39,956 nucleotides of DNA. It comes from an uncultured Clostridia bacterium (lineage in GTDB: Bacteria; Bacillota; Clostridia; Oscillospirales; Ruminococcaceae). A program made the translations under genes and the position numbers. Location: contig CAMDZD010000019.1 of NCBI GenBank assembly GCA_945910815.1, positions 1-39,956 on the forward strand, in the 5' to 3' direction. Below, piece by piece: positions 31,928 to 38,121 of this stretch (the first letter of the stretch is position 1; the number at the start of each line of letters is the position of its first letter). A model generated the notes under the pieces. The model did no database searches. It was not told where the DNA came from and was given only the letters and a program-made list of their open reading frames with translations.

Positions 31928-33046
31928 TTATTCAAAAAACGACATCTGACCATTATGCCTGAAATCTATCATATCAGCACGTTCGGATTGAGAAATCCAA
32001 GCCTTTTCTCCTGGAATGAAAGGCTGTCTCCATTTGAAACCTATCCAGTCGAAAACATCTCCAAAACCGACAGTTTTCAGCCAGAAATCCCATTCTTTAG
32101 GATTATTTGCATAAAGCATATCAAAGCGGTGTGGTCGAAAGTGTTCTTTTTGAATCCCGAAACCACACATCGAACAGCCCGTCCTCTGTGCCTTAGTCGT
32201 ATAAAGCAAGCCGTTTTCATCACGTTTGATTTCGCCGTATATCTCCGGAACAGGAACTTTTAAGTCAACAGCAAGCTGTAACAAGTCCTGACGGCTGAAT
32301 ATTGCAAACGGTGCGGAACGTATTGTTGAAGCTCCGAAGTAGTTACAGCCGTTTATCATAAGCGATTTTTGTCTGCGTCCGCCCTCTGATGCCATAAGCC
32401 CCAGATACGGAACAGAGTTATTTTCTTTTGCCCAGTTATCACAGGGCTTTTCTTTCAGATAATAACAGCATTTGTCTGATACTTTGAAATCAGGCTTGAG
32501 ATAGTCAACATGTTCTGTTTCGTTCTCATATCCTCCGAACAGTTCAAGCCATATCTGTGACATTTTCATTCTGCTGTTTTTACGGTTTCCGCCGTATTCT
32601 CCGGTTTCACCTGTTATTATTGCGTGCCTTACAGTTTTATTGTCCTCCGAAGGCCTTTGCAGAAGGCTGATTTTACTTGCTGTTTCTTTGGATATTATCG
32701 GAAATCCGTATTCCCTGATTACATCAACTTTTGATTTAAGAGGCTTTAAGCAAATCAATCCAATCTGTTTATGAACTTTTTGAATTGATTTATCTTCAAG
32801 ACAGGAAACGCTTACTCCCGGAACATCAATTCCGATTGATTTCAGGAACATATACAAAGTTATGCTGTCCAGTCCGCCAACTGATACATGACAGTTCAAT
32901 CCACGATTTGAACACTCTTTGTAAAATTCCCAGGCACGTATTTCAGCATAGCTTACTTTAAACTCATAGGATTGCTGCTGTTTTACTCTGAAATCAGCGA
33001 TTTTCTTGTCTGCTCCTATTTTTTCCATTCTTTCAAGCACGTTCAA
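31928..33046 (-). CDS. PAPS reductase/PP-loop family protein
   Basis: A 372-residue PP-loop ATP-pyrophosphatase-type protein. The nucleotide-binding loop is CHVSVGGLDSITLYMFLKSI (SxGGxDS form) near residue 55. Several Cys clusters follow: KCCYYLKEKPCD and the late RTGCSMCGF, which could hold a metal or Fe-S cluster. A conserved GEYGGNRKNSRM loop lies in the middle. Family members reduce or activate sulfate or modify nucleotides; the substrate here is unknown. GGGAGG precedes a TTG (33046) by nine bases, the preferred start; an ATG at 33028 is the alternative. Confidence 0.83.
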   Translation of the reverse strand: MNVLERMEKIGADKKIADFRVKQQQSYEFKVSYAEIRAWEFYKECSNRGLNCHVSVGGLDSITLYMFLKSIGIDVPGVSVSCLEDKSIQKVHKQIGLICLKPLKSKVDVIREYGFPIISKETASKISLLQRPSEDNKTVRHAIITGETGEYGGNRKNSRMKMSQIWLELFGGYENETEHVDYLKPDFKVSDKCCYYLKEKPCDNWAKENNSVPYLGLMASEGGRRQKSLMINGCNYFGASTIRSAPFAIFSRQDLLQLAVDLKVPVPEIYGEIKRDENGLLYTTKAQRTGCSMCGFGIQKEHFRPHRFDMLYANNPKEWDFWLKTVGFGDVFDWIGFKWRQPFIPGEKAWISQSERADMIDFRHNGQMSFFE

Positions 33047-33047
33047 T

Positions 33048-33329
33048 TTATTTATCCTCCCTTGACTTGATAATCCTCTGCCTGATGAGTTCGTTTTCCT
33101 CCTCAAGTATAGCTACTCTTTCACGCATAAGCTCAAGCTCCTTGTCACGGAACTTGTCCTTTTGTCTCTTGCGTTCCCGAAGTTTCGCTACTCTGATAGC
33201 AGTCTTTTCACGGTCGGACTGCTTACGGCAAGCGTCACAGTACTGGATTCTGATATGCGAATACCAGTCCGAAGAGTTAATATCGGAAATAATTTTTCCG
33301 CAACGTTTACAGCGTTTTATATCGGTCAT
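33048..33329 (-). CDS. Zinc-finger/coiled-coil small protein
   Basis: A 93-residue protein with CKRCGKIISD and CDACRKQSD pairs near the N-terminus forming a zinc ribbon, followed by a highly charged coiled coil (EKTAIRVAKLRERKRQKDKF to the end). Possibly nucleic-acid binding. Overlaps the previous gene's end by four bases. Function unknown. Confidence 0.8.
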   Translation of the reverse strand: MTDIKRCKRCGKIISDINSSDWYSHIRIQYCDACRKQSDREKTAIRVAKLRERKRQKDKFRDKELELMRERVAILEEENELIRQRIIKSREDK

Positions 33330-33751
33330 CTTACTCCTCCCCTTTCGTTTTTTGCATAGATTTCGTTACAGTTTCCGTTACACCGTACCCCCATTTTCTG
33401 AATTTCCTCCGATAGGGAAGTGCGTAGTTTTTTGCGTTCGGCATACAGTGTTTTTAATAAATTTTGCGTGGTCTGATTCTCTCCGTCTATGTGCAGTTCA
33501 ACTTCACGTGTACCGGAAGCAACTGTTATAAACGTCTGATGTTTTTCGGGAGAACAGCACTCAATATCTGTAATCATATTCTCGACCTGTTCCAGACGGT
33601 CTTTTAATATATTCAGATTGTCTATATGCTTTTTGGTTTCAGCAAAATCAATGTTCTTCCTGTCCGAAGAATTATCATCATTTTTCCCGAATCCTTTATG
33701 TATCGCAAAAGCGAAAACTGCAATGTAGAATACAGCAAGCAATATTTCCAT
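33326..33751 (-). CDS. Small membrane-anchored coiled-coil protein
   Basis: A 141-residue protein with a hydrophobic N-terminal segment (MEILLAVFYIAVFAFAIHKG) likely to be one membrane anchor, an Asp/Asn-rich linker and a long coiled coil (~40-130), then a short basic tail with a Cys pair (CNGNCNE). Unusual in an early operon; may tether a replication or exclusion component at the membrane. I do not recognise a family. Confidence 0.72.
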   Translation of the reverse strand: MEILLAVFYIAVFAFAIHKGFGKNDDNSSDRKNIDFAETKKHIDNLNILKDRLEQVENMITDIECCSPEKHQTFITVASGTREVELHIDGENQTTQNLLKTLYAERKKLRTSLSEEIQKMGVRCNGNCNEIYAKNERGGVR

Positions 33752-33764
33752 AAAAGCTCACCTC

Positions 33765-34799
33765 TTACCATAAGCCATAAGGTCTGTTCATATAATCCCA
33801 GATACAGGCTTTCATAAATGGTTTTTTATATCTGATTTCTTCGCCGTTCTGTTCCTTTTCCTTGAGAATTTTTTTCCAGAAGATAGGGAAGGTGTTTATC
33901 CAGTCTTCAAGCCCTCTTCCGTCCTGATTGATTTCGTTAAGGCGGTCAATTACATCACAGTACTTTACAGGCTGTCCTTTGATTTTAGTCGTTTCAGATG
34001 CAAGCTCCGCCATACAGGATATTATCATATCAGCATTGTCACAGTAGTGTATTTTATCCCCTTGGTCAATATTGTAGCTGTAACAGGTCATATATTTCAG
34101 AGCAGTTTCAATTGCCTTTTTGTTTCCCTTAAAGCTGTAAGGAATAGTGCAGGTTTCTCCCTCTCTTACAAGCTGACTCATGTTCTTTATGTCCTTTTCA
34201 CTGTTAAGCTTGAAAAGGCTTATGCGACTTTCACTGATACCGATTTCTTTCAGCACTTCCTGATAAGACATCTTTTTTGTTAATTCTTTTTCTTCTTTCT
34301 TCTCTTCATACTTTACAGTTTCAGAAAGATTTGAAGGAGAAGAAATATTATCAAAATTATTATTATATATATTAGTATTATTAGCGGAAATTTTTTCATT
34401 GGTACGTATGCAATTTTTTCCTGCGTCCTCTGAAATTTTTTCATTGTAGGAAGTAAAATTTTCAGGCTTTTCAGCCTTTTTGTTATTATCTTCAGTTGTC
34501 ATAATTCCCTTGTCAGCAAGTATCTGATAATTTATCCTGTAAATGTTTCTGTTTCTTCCGTCACGTCCGCGAACCAATACTTTGGATATAAGTCCTTTCT
34601 TTCCCAGTCCGCTTAAAACAGTTGAAACGGTTCTTTCCGAGCAATGCATTACATCTGCAAAGTACTTGAGACTTGCATTTGTTTCTGCACCCGAACGGTA
34701 ATAGCTGTATATCATAGCATAAGCTATCATCTCTTTGCTATCAAGTTCAAGTTCGTTTATCATCCAGCCGTGAATGTAAAAATACTGACTATTTTTCAT
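33765..34799 (-). CDS. Winged-helix replication organiser-like protein (DUF6017-like)
   Basis: A 344-residue protein. Residues 1-105 form a winged-helix domain (FYIHGWMINELELDSKEMIA, SLKYFADVMHCSERTVSTVL, KGLISKVLVRGRDGRNRNIY) as in phage replication initiators. A low-complexity Asn/Lys/Glu linker spans ~105-170. The C-terminal domain (DMIISCMAELASE to FMKACIWDYMNRPYGL) resembles the DUF6017 region found in replisome-organiser-like proteins. Second-gene-from-promoter position suggests an early role in replication or plasmid-like control. Confidence 0.82.
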   Translation of the reverse strand: MKNSQYFYIHGWMINELELDSKEMIAYAMIYSYYRSGAETNASLKYFADVMHCSERTVSTVLSGLGKKGLISKVLVRGRDGRNRNIYRINYQILADKGIMTTEDNNKKAEKPENFTSYNEKISEDAGKNCIRTNEKISANNTNIYNNNFDNISSPSNLSETVKYEEKKEEKELTKKMSYQEVLKEIGISESRISLFKLNSEKDIKNMSQLVREGETCTIPYSFKGNKKAIETALKYMTCYSYNIDQGDKIHYCDNADMIISCMAELASETTKIKGQPVKYCDVIDRLNEINQDGRGLEDWINTFPIFWKKILKEKEQNGEEIRYKKPFMKACIWDYMNRPYGLW

Positions 34800-34827
34800 A
34801 GTATTTCCCCCTTTATTGATATGATTT

Positions 34828-34845
34828 TGTCCAGTCGACTGGACA
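34828..34845. promoter_or_regulatory. 18-bp perfect palindrome upstream of replication gene (copy 2)
   Basis: TGTCCAGTCGACTGGACA, a perfect palindrome between the small gene at 34849 and the winged-helix gene at 34799. It shares its GTCGAC-centred core with the palindrome at 29910-29931 (16 of 18 positions). Followed by ATTTTT on the plus strand, so a terminator for plus-strand RNA is an alternative reading. Confidence 0.6.
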
Positions 34846-34848
34846 TTT

Positions 34849-34983
34849 TTATTCAGCTTTTTTCTCTGCGACTTCTTTCATCAGGCTTTCCTTGTGTTCG
34901 GGATTTTCAAGCCATTTAAGAATCAGGTCACAGAGAAGCTTAGCCGTTATTGTCGGCACTTCGATTTCATGTGCTTTGTCCAT
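34849..34983 (-). CDS. Small protein of unknown function (44 aa)
   Basis: A 44-residue frame reading MDKAHEIEVPTITAKLLCDL, followed by a charged helix with KWLENPEHKESLMKE. AAAGGA lies nine bases before the ATG, and the gene overlaps the Cro-like gene's end by 17 bases. Its organisation (short, early, coupled) is typical of small phage early proteins. No function assignable. Confidence 0.65.
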   Translation of the reverse strand: MDKAHEIEVPTITAKLLCDLILKWLENPEHKESLMKEVAEKKAE

Positions 34984-35200
34984 AGTTATCATTCCTTTCG
35001 GTTAAATTATCGGCTACAAGTTCTTCACAGGTTGTCTTCATAATTCTGGCAAGCTTTACAGCCTTGTACATATCGGGAATCGCAAGCCCGTTTTCGTATC
35101 TTGATATGCTTGCACGGTCTGTTCCGACAAGTTTTGCGATTTCTTCCTGTGTGTATGCGTTCTGCAGTCTGAATTTTTTCAGTTTTTCGGAAAAGTTCAT
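34967..35200 (-). CDS. Cro-like HTH (XRE family) regulator
   Basis: A 77-residue XRE-type DNA-binding protein. The helix-turn-helix is YTQEEIAKLVGTDRASISRYENG (Gln/Glu/Arg recognition face). It is the first gene of the leftward early operon, divergent from the CI-like gene, so it is the likely Cro counterpart. Ribosome site GAGG lies twelve bases upstream, slightly far. Confidence 0.9.
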   Translation of the reverse strand: MNFSEKLKKFRLQNAYTQEEIAKLVGTDRASISRYENGLAIPDMYKAVKLARIMKTTCEELVADNLTERNDNYGQST

Positions 35201-35237
35201 TATATTTAGCTACCTCTTTCAAAAGTTCAAAAAACTA

Positions 35238-35266
35238 TTGACAAAACCCTTGATTTAGTGTAAAAT
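35238..35266 (+). promoter_or_regulatory. Plus-strand promoter in the control region
   Basis: TTGACA (35238-35243), 17-bp spacer, TAAAAT (35261-35266). It faces the CI-like gene but lies 250 bases upstream of it with a terminator-like stem (35330-35360) between, so it probably makes a short RNA rather than the repressor mRNA. Confidence 0.65.
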
Positions 35267-35272
35267 TAAATA

Positions 35273-35362
35273 AACAGAAATTTTTTTTGCTTATTCGTGT
35301 GATTTTCTGCACACTAAAAATTCAAAAAATAATACGTTTTTCGCAGAACGTATTACTTTTTG
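35273..35362 (+). ncRNA. Candidate small RNA in the lysogeny control region
   Basis: Downstream of the promoter at 35238-35266 there is no good ORF. The predicted ~90-nt transcript would contain a GTGTG/CACAC stem (35297-35314 region) and end at the stem TAATACG (35330-35336)/CGTATTA (35349-35355), followed by CTTTTT. It overlaps the leader of the oppositely transcribed Cro-like gene, so it would be antisense to the early leader, as in OOP/sar-type regulators. Entirely predicted. Confidence 0.4.
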
Positions 35363-35425
35363 GGAATGTCAAAAATAAACAACACGTGTTCCGGTCACTT
35401 CGCACTTTGCCCTGAACACAAGTAT

Positions 35426-35454
35426 ATGTTATCACACAATTGATTGAAAGTCAA
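35426..35454 (-). promoter_or_regulatory. Early leftward promoter and operator region
   Basis: On the minus strand: TTGACT (complement of 35449-35454), 17-bp spacer, TAACAT (complement of 35426-35431). It should drive the Cro-like gene and the early operon. ACAATTGAT occurs twice, at 35436-35444 and 35465-35473, overlapping or flanking the promoter; these are operator candidates for the CI- or Cro-like protein. Confidence 0.65.
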
Positions 35455-35512
35455 TATTAAATCCTACAATTGATAAATTTCTGTTTACTTGCACAAATAG
35501 GACGGTGATTTT

Positions 35513-35839
35513 ATGTATAAAACTACTGAAACTGTTACAAGAATTAAGGAAACGGCAAAGAAAAAGGATATTAAAATATCTGATATGTTATCTGAATGTG
35601 GTTTAAGCATAAACACTTTATCTTCGATGAACAGTCGTGGTTCTTGGATACAAGCTAATAGTCTCGCAAAAATTGCGGATTATCTTGAAGTATCTGTTGA
35701 TTATCTTTTAGGGAGAACCGAAAAACCTGAAAATGACCCTGCAAACAAGTTACAGGCTGAATTTTTTAAGATTTTTCAGAAACTGCCATTCGAGGAACAG
35801 GTAAATTTAATGAACATCGCTATACAAAAAGCGGGTTAA
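35513..35839 (+). CDS. CI-like HTH (XRE family) repressor
   Basis: A 108-residue XRE-family protein with HTH region IKISDMLSECGLSINTLSSM and the following ANSLAKIADYLEVSVDYLLG. There is no LexA-type peptidase domain, so RecA-triggered cleavage is unlikely and induction must work differently. It is divergent from the Cro-like gene and closely resembles the HTH protein at 37124 in the same 60-residue core (SLAKIADYLxVSVDYLLGRT). Probable lysogeny repressor. Confidence 0.87.
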   Translation: MYKTTETVTRIKETAKKKDIKISDMLSECGLSINTLSSMNSRGSWIQANSLAKIADYLEVSVDYLLGRTEKPENDPANKLQAEFFKIFQKLPFEEQVNLMNIAIQKAG

Positions 35840-35910
35840 AAACATAAAGTTATGAGCTTAATATAGAAATTAAGTGAAAATAAAAATTAAAGGGAAGAGG
35901 ATTTTTAATA

Positions 35911-36654
35911 ATGAAAAAATTTATTGCAATTTTATGTACTATTTCAATGCTTACGACACTTGGAGCTTGCGGAGAAATTGAAACAAGCTCAGATATTTCT
36001 GAAAGTTCGGTTTCAACATCTGAATCTGAAACAGAAGAAACAACTGCTGAACAAACAACAGAAGCAATAGCTGTTAATACCGAAGATTCAAAAGAAAATA
36101 ATGAAAAAGAGACAACAGAAGCTCCTGAACCTGTAACGGAAAAGCCAACTGAAGCTCCGACTGAAAAACCAACAGAAGCAGAAACAATCGAAGAAGCTGT
36201 TCCGAAAGAATATTCTAATGCACTCAAAAAAGCAAAAAGTTATGCTGATTCAATGCATATGTCAAAAGCGGGAGTATATAACCAGCTTACTTCAGAATAT
36301 GGAGAATCTTTCTCTGTTGAAGCAGCTCAATACGCAATTGACAATCTTGTCGCAGACTTTAATGCCAATGCACTTGCTAAGGCTCAAAATTACAGTGACA
36401 GTATGCATATGTCAAAAGCAGGAATATATGACCAACTTGTTTCAGAATACGGGGAACAGTTCACGCCAGAAGAAGCACAGTATGCAGTTGATAACCTTGT
36501 TGCAGACTATAACTATAATGCTTTGCAAAAAGCAATTTCTTATCAGGACAGTATGGCAATGTCCCCTGATATGATATATGAACAGTTAACTTCTGAATAT
36601 GGAGAAAAATTTACTCCTGAAGAAGCACAATATGCAATAGACAATTTAAATTAA
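35911..36654 (+). CDS. Ltp-type superinfection-exclusion lipoprotein
   Basis: A 247-residue lipoprotein. A signal peptide ends at the lipobox LGAC with Cys20. Residues ~21-100 are a Ser/Thr/Glu- and Pro-rich spacer that would cross the wall. Residues 101-146, 151-196 and 201-246 are three repeats with a 50-residue period (ALxKAxxYxxSMxMS, then QLxSEYGExF and AQYAxDNL). The repeats match those of the Ltp lipoprotein of Streptococcus thermophilus phage TP-J34, which blocks DNA injection by a second phage; Ltp has two repeats, this one three. It sits just after the repressor, the typical place for a lysogen-expressed exclusion gene. Confidence 0.9.
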   Translation: MKKFIAILCTISMLTTLGACGEIETSSDISESSVSTSESETEETTAEQTTEAIAVNTEDSKENNEKETTEAPEPVTEKPTEAPTEKPTEAETIEEAVPKEYSNALKKAKSYADSMHMSKAGVYNQLTSEYGESFSVEAAQYAIDNLVADFNANALAKAQNYSDSMHMSKAGIYDQLVSEYGEQFTPEEAQYAVDNLVADYNYNALQKAISYQDSMAMSPDMIYEQLTSEYGEKFTPEEAQYAIDNLN

Positions 36655-36698
36655 GTCATTTAAAGTCTCCATAAAAATTACAACTACATAAATTTTCT

Positions 36699-36741
36699 TA
36701 AAAAAACAGGCACAACCCGTATGAAACGGGTCATACCTGTT
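36699..36741 (-). terminator. Rho-independent terminator of the tRNA-containing RNA unit
   Basis: On the minus strand the stem AACAGG, ACCCGT, loop, ACGGGT, CCTGTT is followed at once by seven U residues (plus-strand A run at 36700-36706). It is a strong intrinsic terminator for leftward transcription coming from the tRNA side. Confidence 0.8.
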
Positions 36742-36768
36742 GAAAATAAGGAGTATTTTAACGTGTGT

Positions 36769-36808
36769 GAGTTTGCCGGAAATTTCTTAAAAACTTCCGA
36801 GCAAACTC
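36769..36808 (-). other. Long stem-loop 3' of the tRNA
   Basis: GAGTTTGC/GCAAACTC (8 bp) extended by CGGAA/TTCCG with a single-base bulge, around a 13-base loop. It lies inside the predicted tRNA transcript between the tRNA and terminator and may be a processing or stability element. Confidence 0.6.
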
Positions 36809-36860
36809 CAATACAATAGAAAGGGATTCTTCAGCACCTTAAACAATGCAAGAATCTGGG

Positions 36861-36931
36861 TGCGGAGACCGGACTCGAACCAGCGACTTTCAGGTTATGA
36901 GCCTGACGAGCTACCACTGCTCTACTCCGCA
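36861..36931 (-). tRNA. tRNA-Met (anticodon CAT), initiator-like
   Basis: A complete cloverleaf: acceptor TGCGGAG/CTCCGCA, D arm GAGC-AGTGGTA-GCTC, anticodon arm TCAGG-CTCATAA-CCTGA with CAT anticodon, variable AAGTC, T arm GCTGG-TTCGAGT-CCGGT, then discriminator C and an encoded CCA (36857-36859). The A11:U24 pair and the overall D and anticodon regions resemble initiator tRNA. Two initiator hallmarks are altered: position 29:41 is A:U rather than G:C, and 1:72 is U:A rather than a C/A mismatch. It lies within the phage region, so it is probably phage-borne. Confidence 0.9.
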
Positions 36932-36937
36932 GAATAT

Positions 36938-36976
36938 CCGAAGCCCTGCGAACGTCGGGGGACGGCAGAACTTCGG
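36938..36976 (-). other. Structured 5' leader stem-loop of the tRNA transcript
   Basis: On the minus strand CCGAAG-CTGC-CGTC-CCCC-GACG-GCAG-CTTCGG with small internal loops gives a 14-bp GC-rich stem ending seven bases before the tRNA. This is far more structure than a simple tRNA leader needs. Confidence 0.6.
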
Positions 36977-37035
36977 AAAAGAAAAGCTGTGACACCTTTC
37001 ACACTCTGACCCTATCAAAGTACGAGTGCAAAATT

Positions 37036-37064
37036 ATTATACCTCATTTTTTTAAGATTGTCAA
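37036..37064 (-). promoter_or_regulatory. Consensus sigma-A promoter of the tRNA-containing RNA unit
   Basis: On the minus strand TTGACA (complement of 37059-37064), exactly 17 bp, TATAAT (complement of 37036-37041): a perfect consensus promoter. It points left toward the tRNA, away from the HTH gene, and should be active in the lysogen. Confidence 0.88.
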
Positions 37065-37087
37065 TGTTTAATCGTAAAAATTTCAGA

Positions 37088-37107
37088 TTTTGTAAACAGT
37101 TACAAAA
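37088..37107. promoter_or_regulatory. Palindromic operator candidate before the second HTH gene
   Basis: TTTTGTAA-ACAG-TTACAAAA, a perfect 8-bp-arm inverted repeat between the divergent RNA promoter and the HTH gene, ending a few bases before its ribosome site. It is a natural autoregulation site for the HTH protein. Function inferred. Confidence 0.55.
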
Positions 37108-37123
37108 ATTAAGGAGCAATGTT

Positions 37124-37531
37124 ATGTACACTGCACAAACTACAATTGAACGTATTCAAAAAATCATAAAAACGCGGGGATTAGTGCAAAAAGATGTTTT
37201 AACCGACTGCGGTCTTAATGAAAATACGCTCAAACGCATGACCGACATCAGAGGAATGGCATCTTTCAGTCTCGCAAAAATCGCAGATTATCTCGATGTT
37301 TCTGTAGATTATCTTTTAGGAAGAACTGACGACCCAGGAACAAAAGGTATTTCAAACGTTATCAGTATTCATGGCAACAATGCACATAATATCAGCAACA
37401 TCAATATGGGAAAGGCTTCGACAGAAGATATTGATGAAATAGTCGAAATGCTAAAAAGCCTTACTCTCGTACAGCGTTCTGAAGTCGTCCTGATGATAAA
37501 CAAAATGAAAAATCAGGAGGAACAGAAATGA
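37124..37531 (+). CDS. Second HTH (XRE family) regulator
   Basis: A 135-residue XRE-type protein with HTH LVQKDVLTDCGLNENTLKRM and SLAKIADYLDVSVDYLLGRT. The N-terminal domain is clearly paralogous to the CI-like protein at 35513. The C-terminal half differs (NVISIHGNNAHNISNINMGK, then EIVEMLKSLTLVQRSEVV) and may be an oligomerisation or sensing part. The ATG at 37124 follows AAGGAG by seven bases; an upstream in-frame start at 37058 would overlap the RNA promoter and is rejected. It is coupled to the dockerin gene by an ATGA overlap. Confidence 0.86.
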   Translation: MYTAQTTIERIQKIIKTRGLVQKDVLTDCGLNENTLKRMTDIRGMASFSLAKIADYLDVSVDYLLGRTDDPGTKGISNVISIHGNNAHNISNINMGKASTEDIDEIVEMLKSLTLVQRSEVVLMINKMKNQEEQK

Positions 37532-38088
37532 AATTCAACAAAATATTGTCTTTTGCTGTATCTTTTGTTTGCTTAGTATCATCAGCAGTTCCGCCAGCTT
37601 TTGCATCGGGAGTCTATGCACTCGGAGATTTGAACGAGGACGGATACGTAAACGCTTCCGACGCTTCGTTAGCTTTAAGCGATTATGCAAGTTTTTCGGC
37701 AGGAAACGGTCATATTCTTGAGGATATACTTCTTGTAGCAGGTGACGCTAACTTTGACGGGGTTTTAAATGCTTCCGATTCTTCGCTCATTTTAAGCTAC
37801 TACGCTTATACTTCTTCCGGCAACAACGAAAGTTTCCCGTCTTATGCCAACAGAAATTCCGGAAATTTAACGCAAACAGAAACTACTACAAGCACAACAA
37901 CAACTATTACTACAGAAACTACTTTTGAAACAGACATTGATTTGTCAATGACTGTATACTATACTAAAACAGGAAGCAAATATCACTATGAAAATCCTTG
38001 CGGTCGAGGAACGTACTATCCATGCACTCTTGATGAAGCACTAAACGAAAAAGGTCTTGAACCATGTGAAAAATGCGTGTTGCATTAA
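37528..38088 (+). CDS. Secreted dockerin-domain protein with C-terminal Cys-rich module
   Basis: A 186-residue secreted protein. Signal peptide ~1-27 (SAVPPAFA cleavage region). Two type I dockerin repeats follow: calcium loop 1 at Asp34, Asn36, Asp38 and Asp45, and loop 2 at Asp73, Asn75, Asp77 and Asp84, each followed by a helix (LALSDYA; LILSYYA). A Thr-rich linker covers ~114-137. The C-terminal ~45 residues (VYYTKTGSKYHYENPCG to CEKC) hold Cys158, Cys166, Cys180 and Cys183 and look like an Ada-type small zinc-binding fold. Dockerins bind cohesins on cellulosomal scaffoldins or the cell surface. It overlaps the HTH gene by four bases and precedes the integrase, so it looks like a lysogeny-expressed cargo gene. 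No catalytic domain is present. Confidence 0.85.
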   Translation: MKFNKILSFAVSFVCLVSSAVPPAFASGVYALGDLNEDGYVNASDASLALSDYASFSAGNGHILEDILLVAGDANFDGVLNASDSSLILSYYAYTSSGNNESFPSYANRNSGNLTQTETTTSTTTTITTETTFETDIDLSMTVYYTKTGSKYHYENPCGRGTYYPCTLDEALNEKGLEPCEKCVLH

Positions 38089-38121
38089 TGATGATATTTA
38101 AGTAAAAAAGGCGGTGAAAAA

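Larger units (their letters stand above)
36699..37029 (-). ncRNA. Candidate structured RNA transcript containing an initiator-like tRNA
   Basis: A predicted ~330-nt unit from the consensus promoter (37036-37064) to the terminator (36699-36741). In order it carries a small TGTGA/TCACA stem, a large leader stem-loop (36938-36976), a complete tRNA-Met(CAT) (36861-36931), a long stem-loop (36769-36808) and the terminator. No ORF is evident. It could simply be a tRNA precursor; the length and conserved-looking stems suggest more. Function unknown. Confidence 0.55.

Noticed and set aside
35850..36227. 125-residue minus-strand frame opposite the lipoprotein
   Set aside because: It is the complement of the Ser/Thr/Glu-rich linker of the Ltp gene, has low-complexity Ser/Val repeats and no ribosome site.
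36861..36931. tRNA as the phage attachment site
   Set aside because: The tRNA is internal to the lysogeny module and about 1.2 kb from the integrase start; a serine integrase normally acts next to its gene, and no second copy of a tRNA end is visible in the window.
36699..37029. tmRNA (ssrA) as an explanation for the tRNA-containing transcript
   Set aside because: The tRNA is a complete canonical cloverleaf with a CAT anticodon; there is no split Ala-like acceptor and no tag reading frame.
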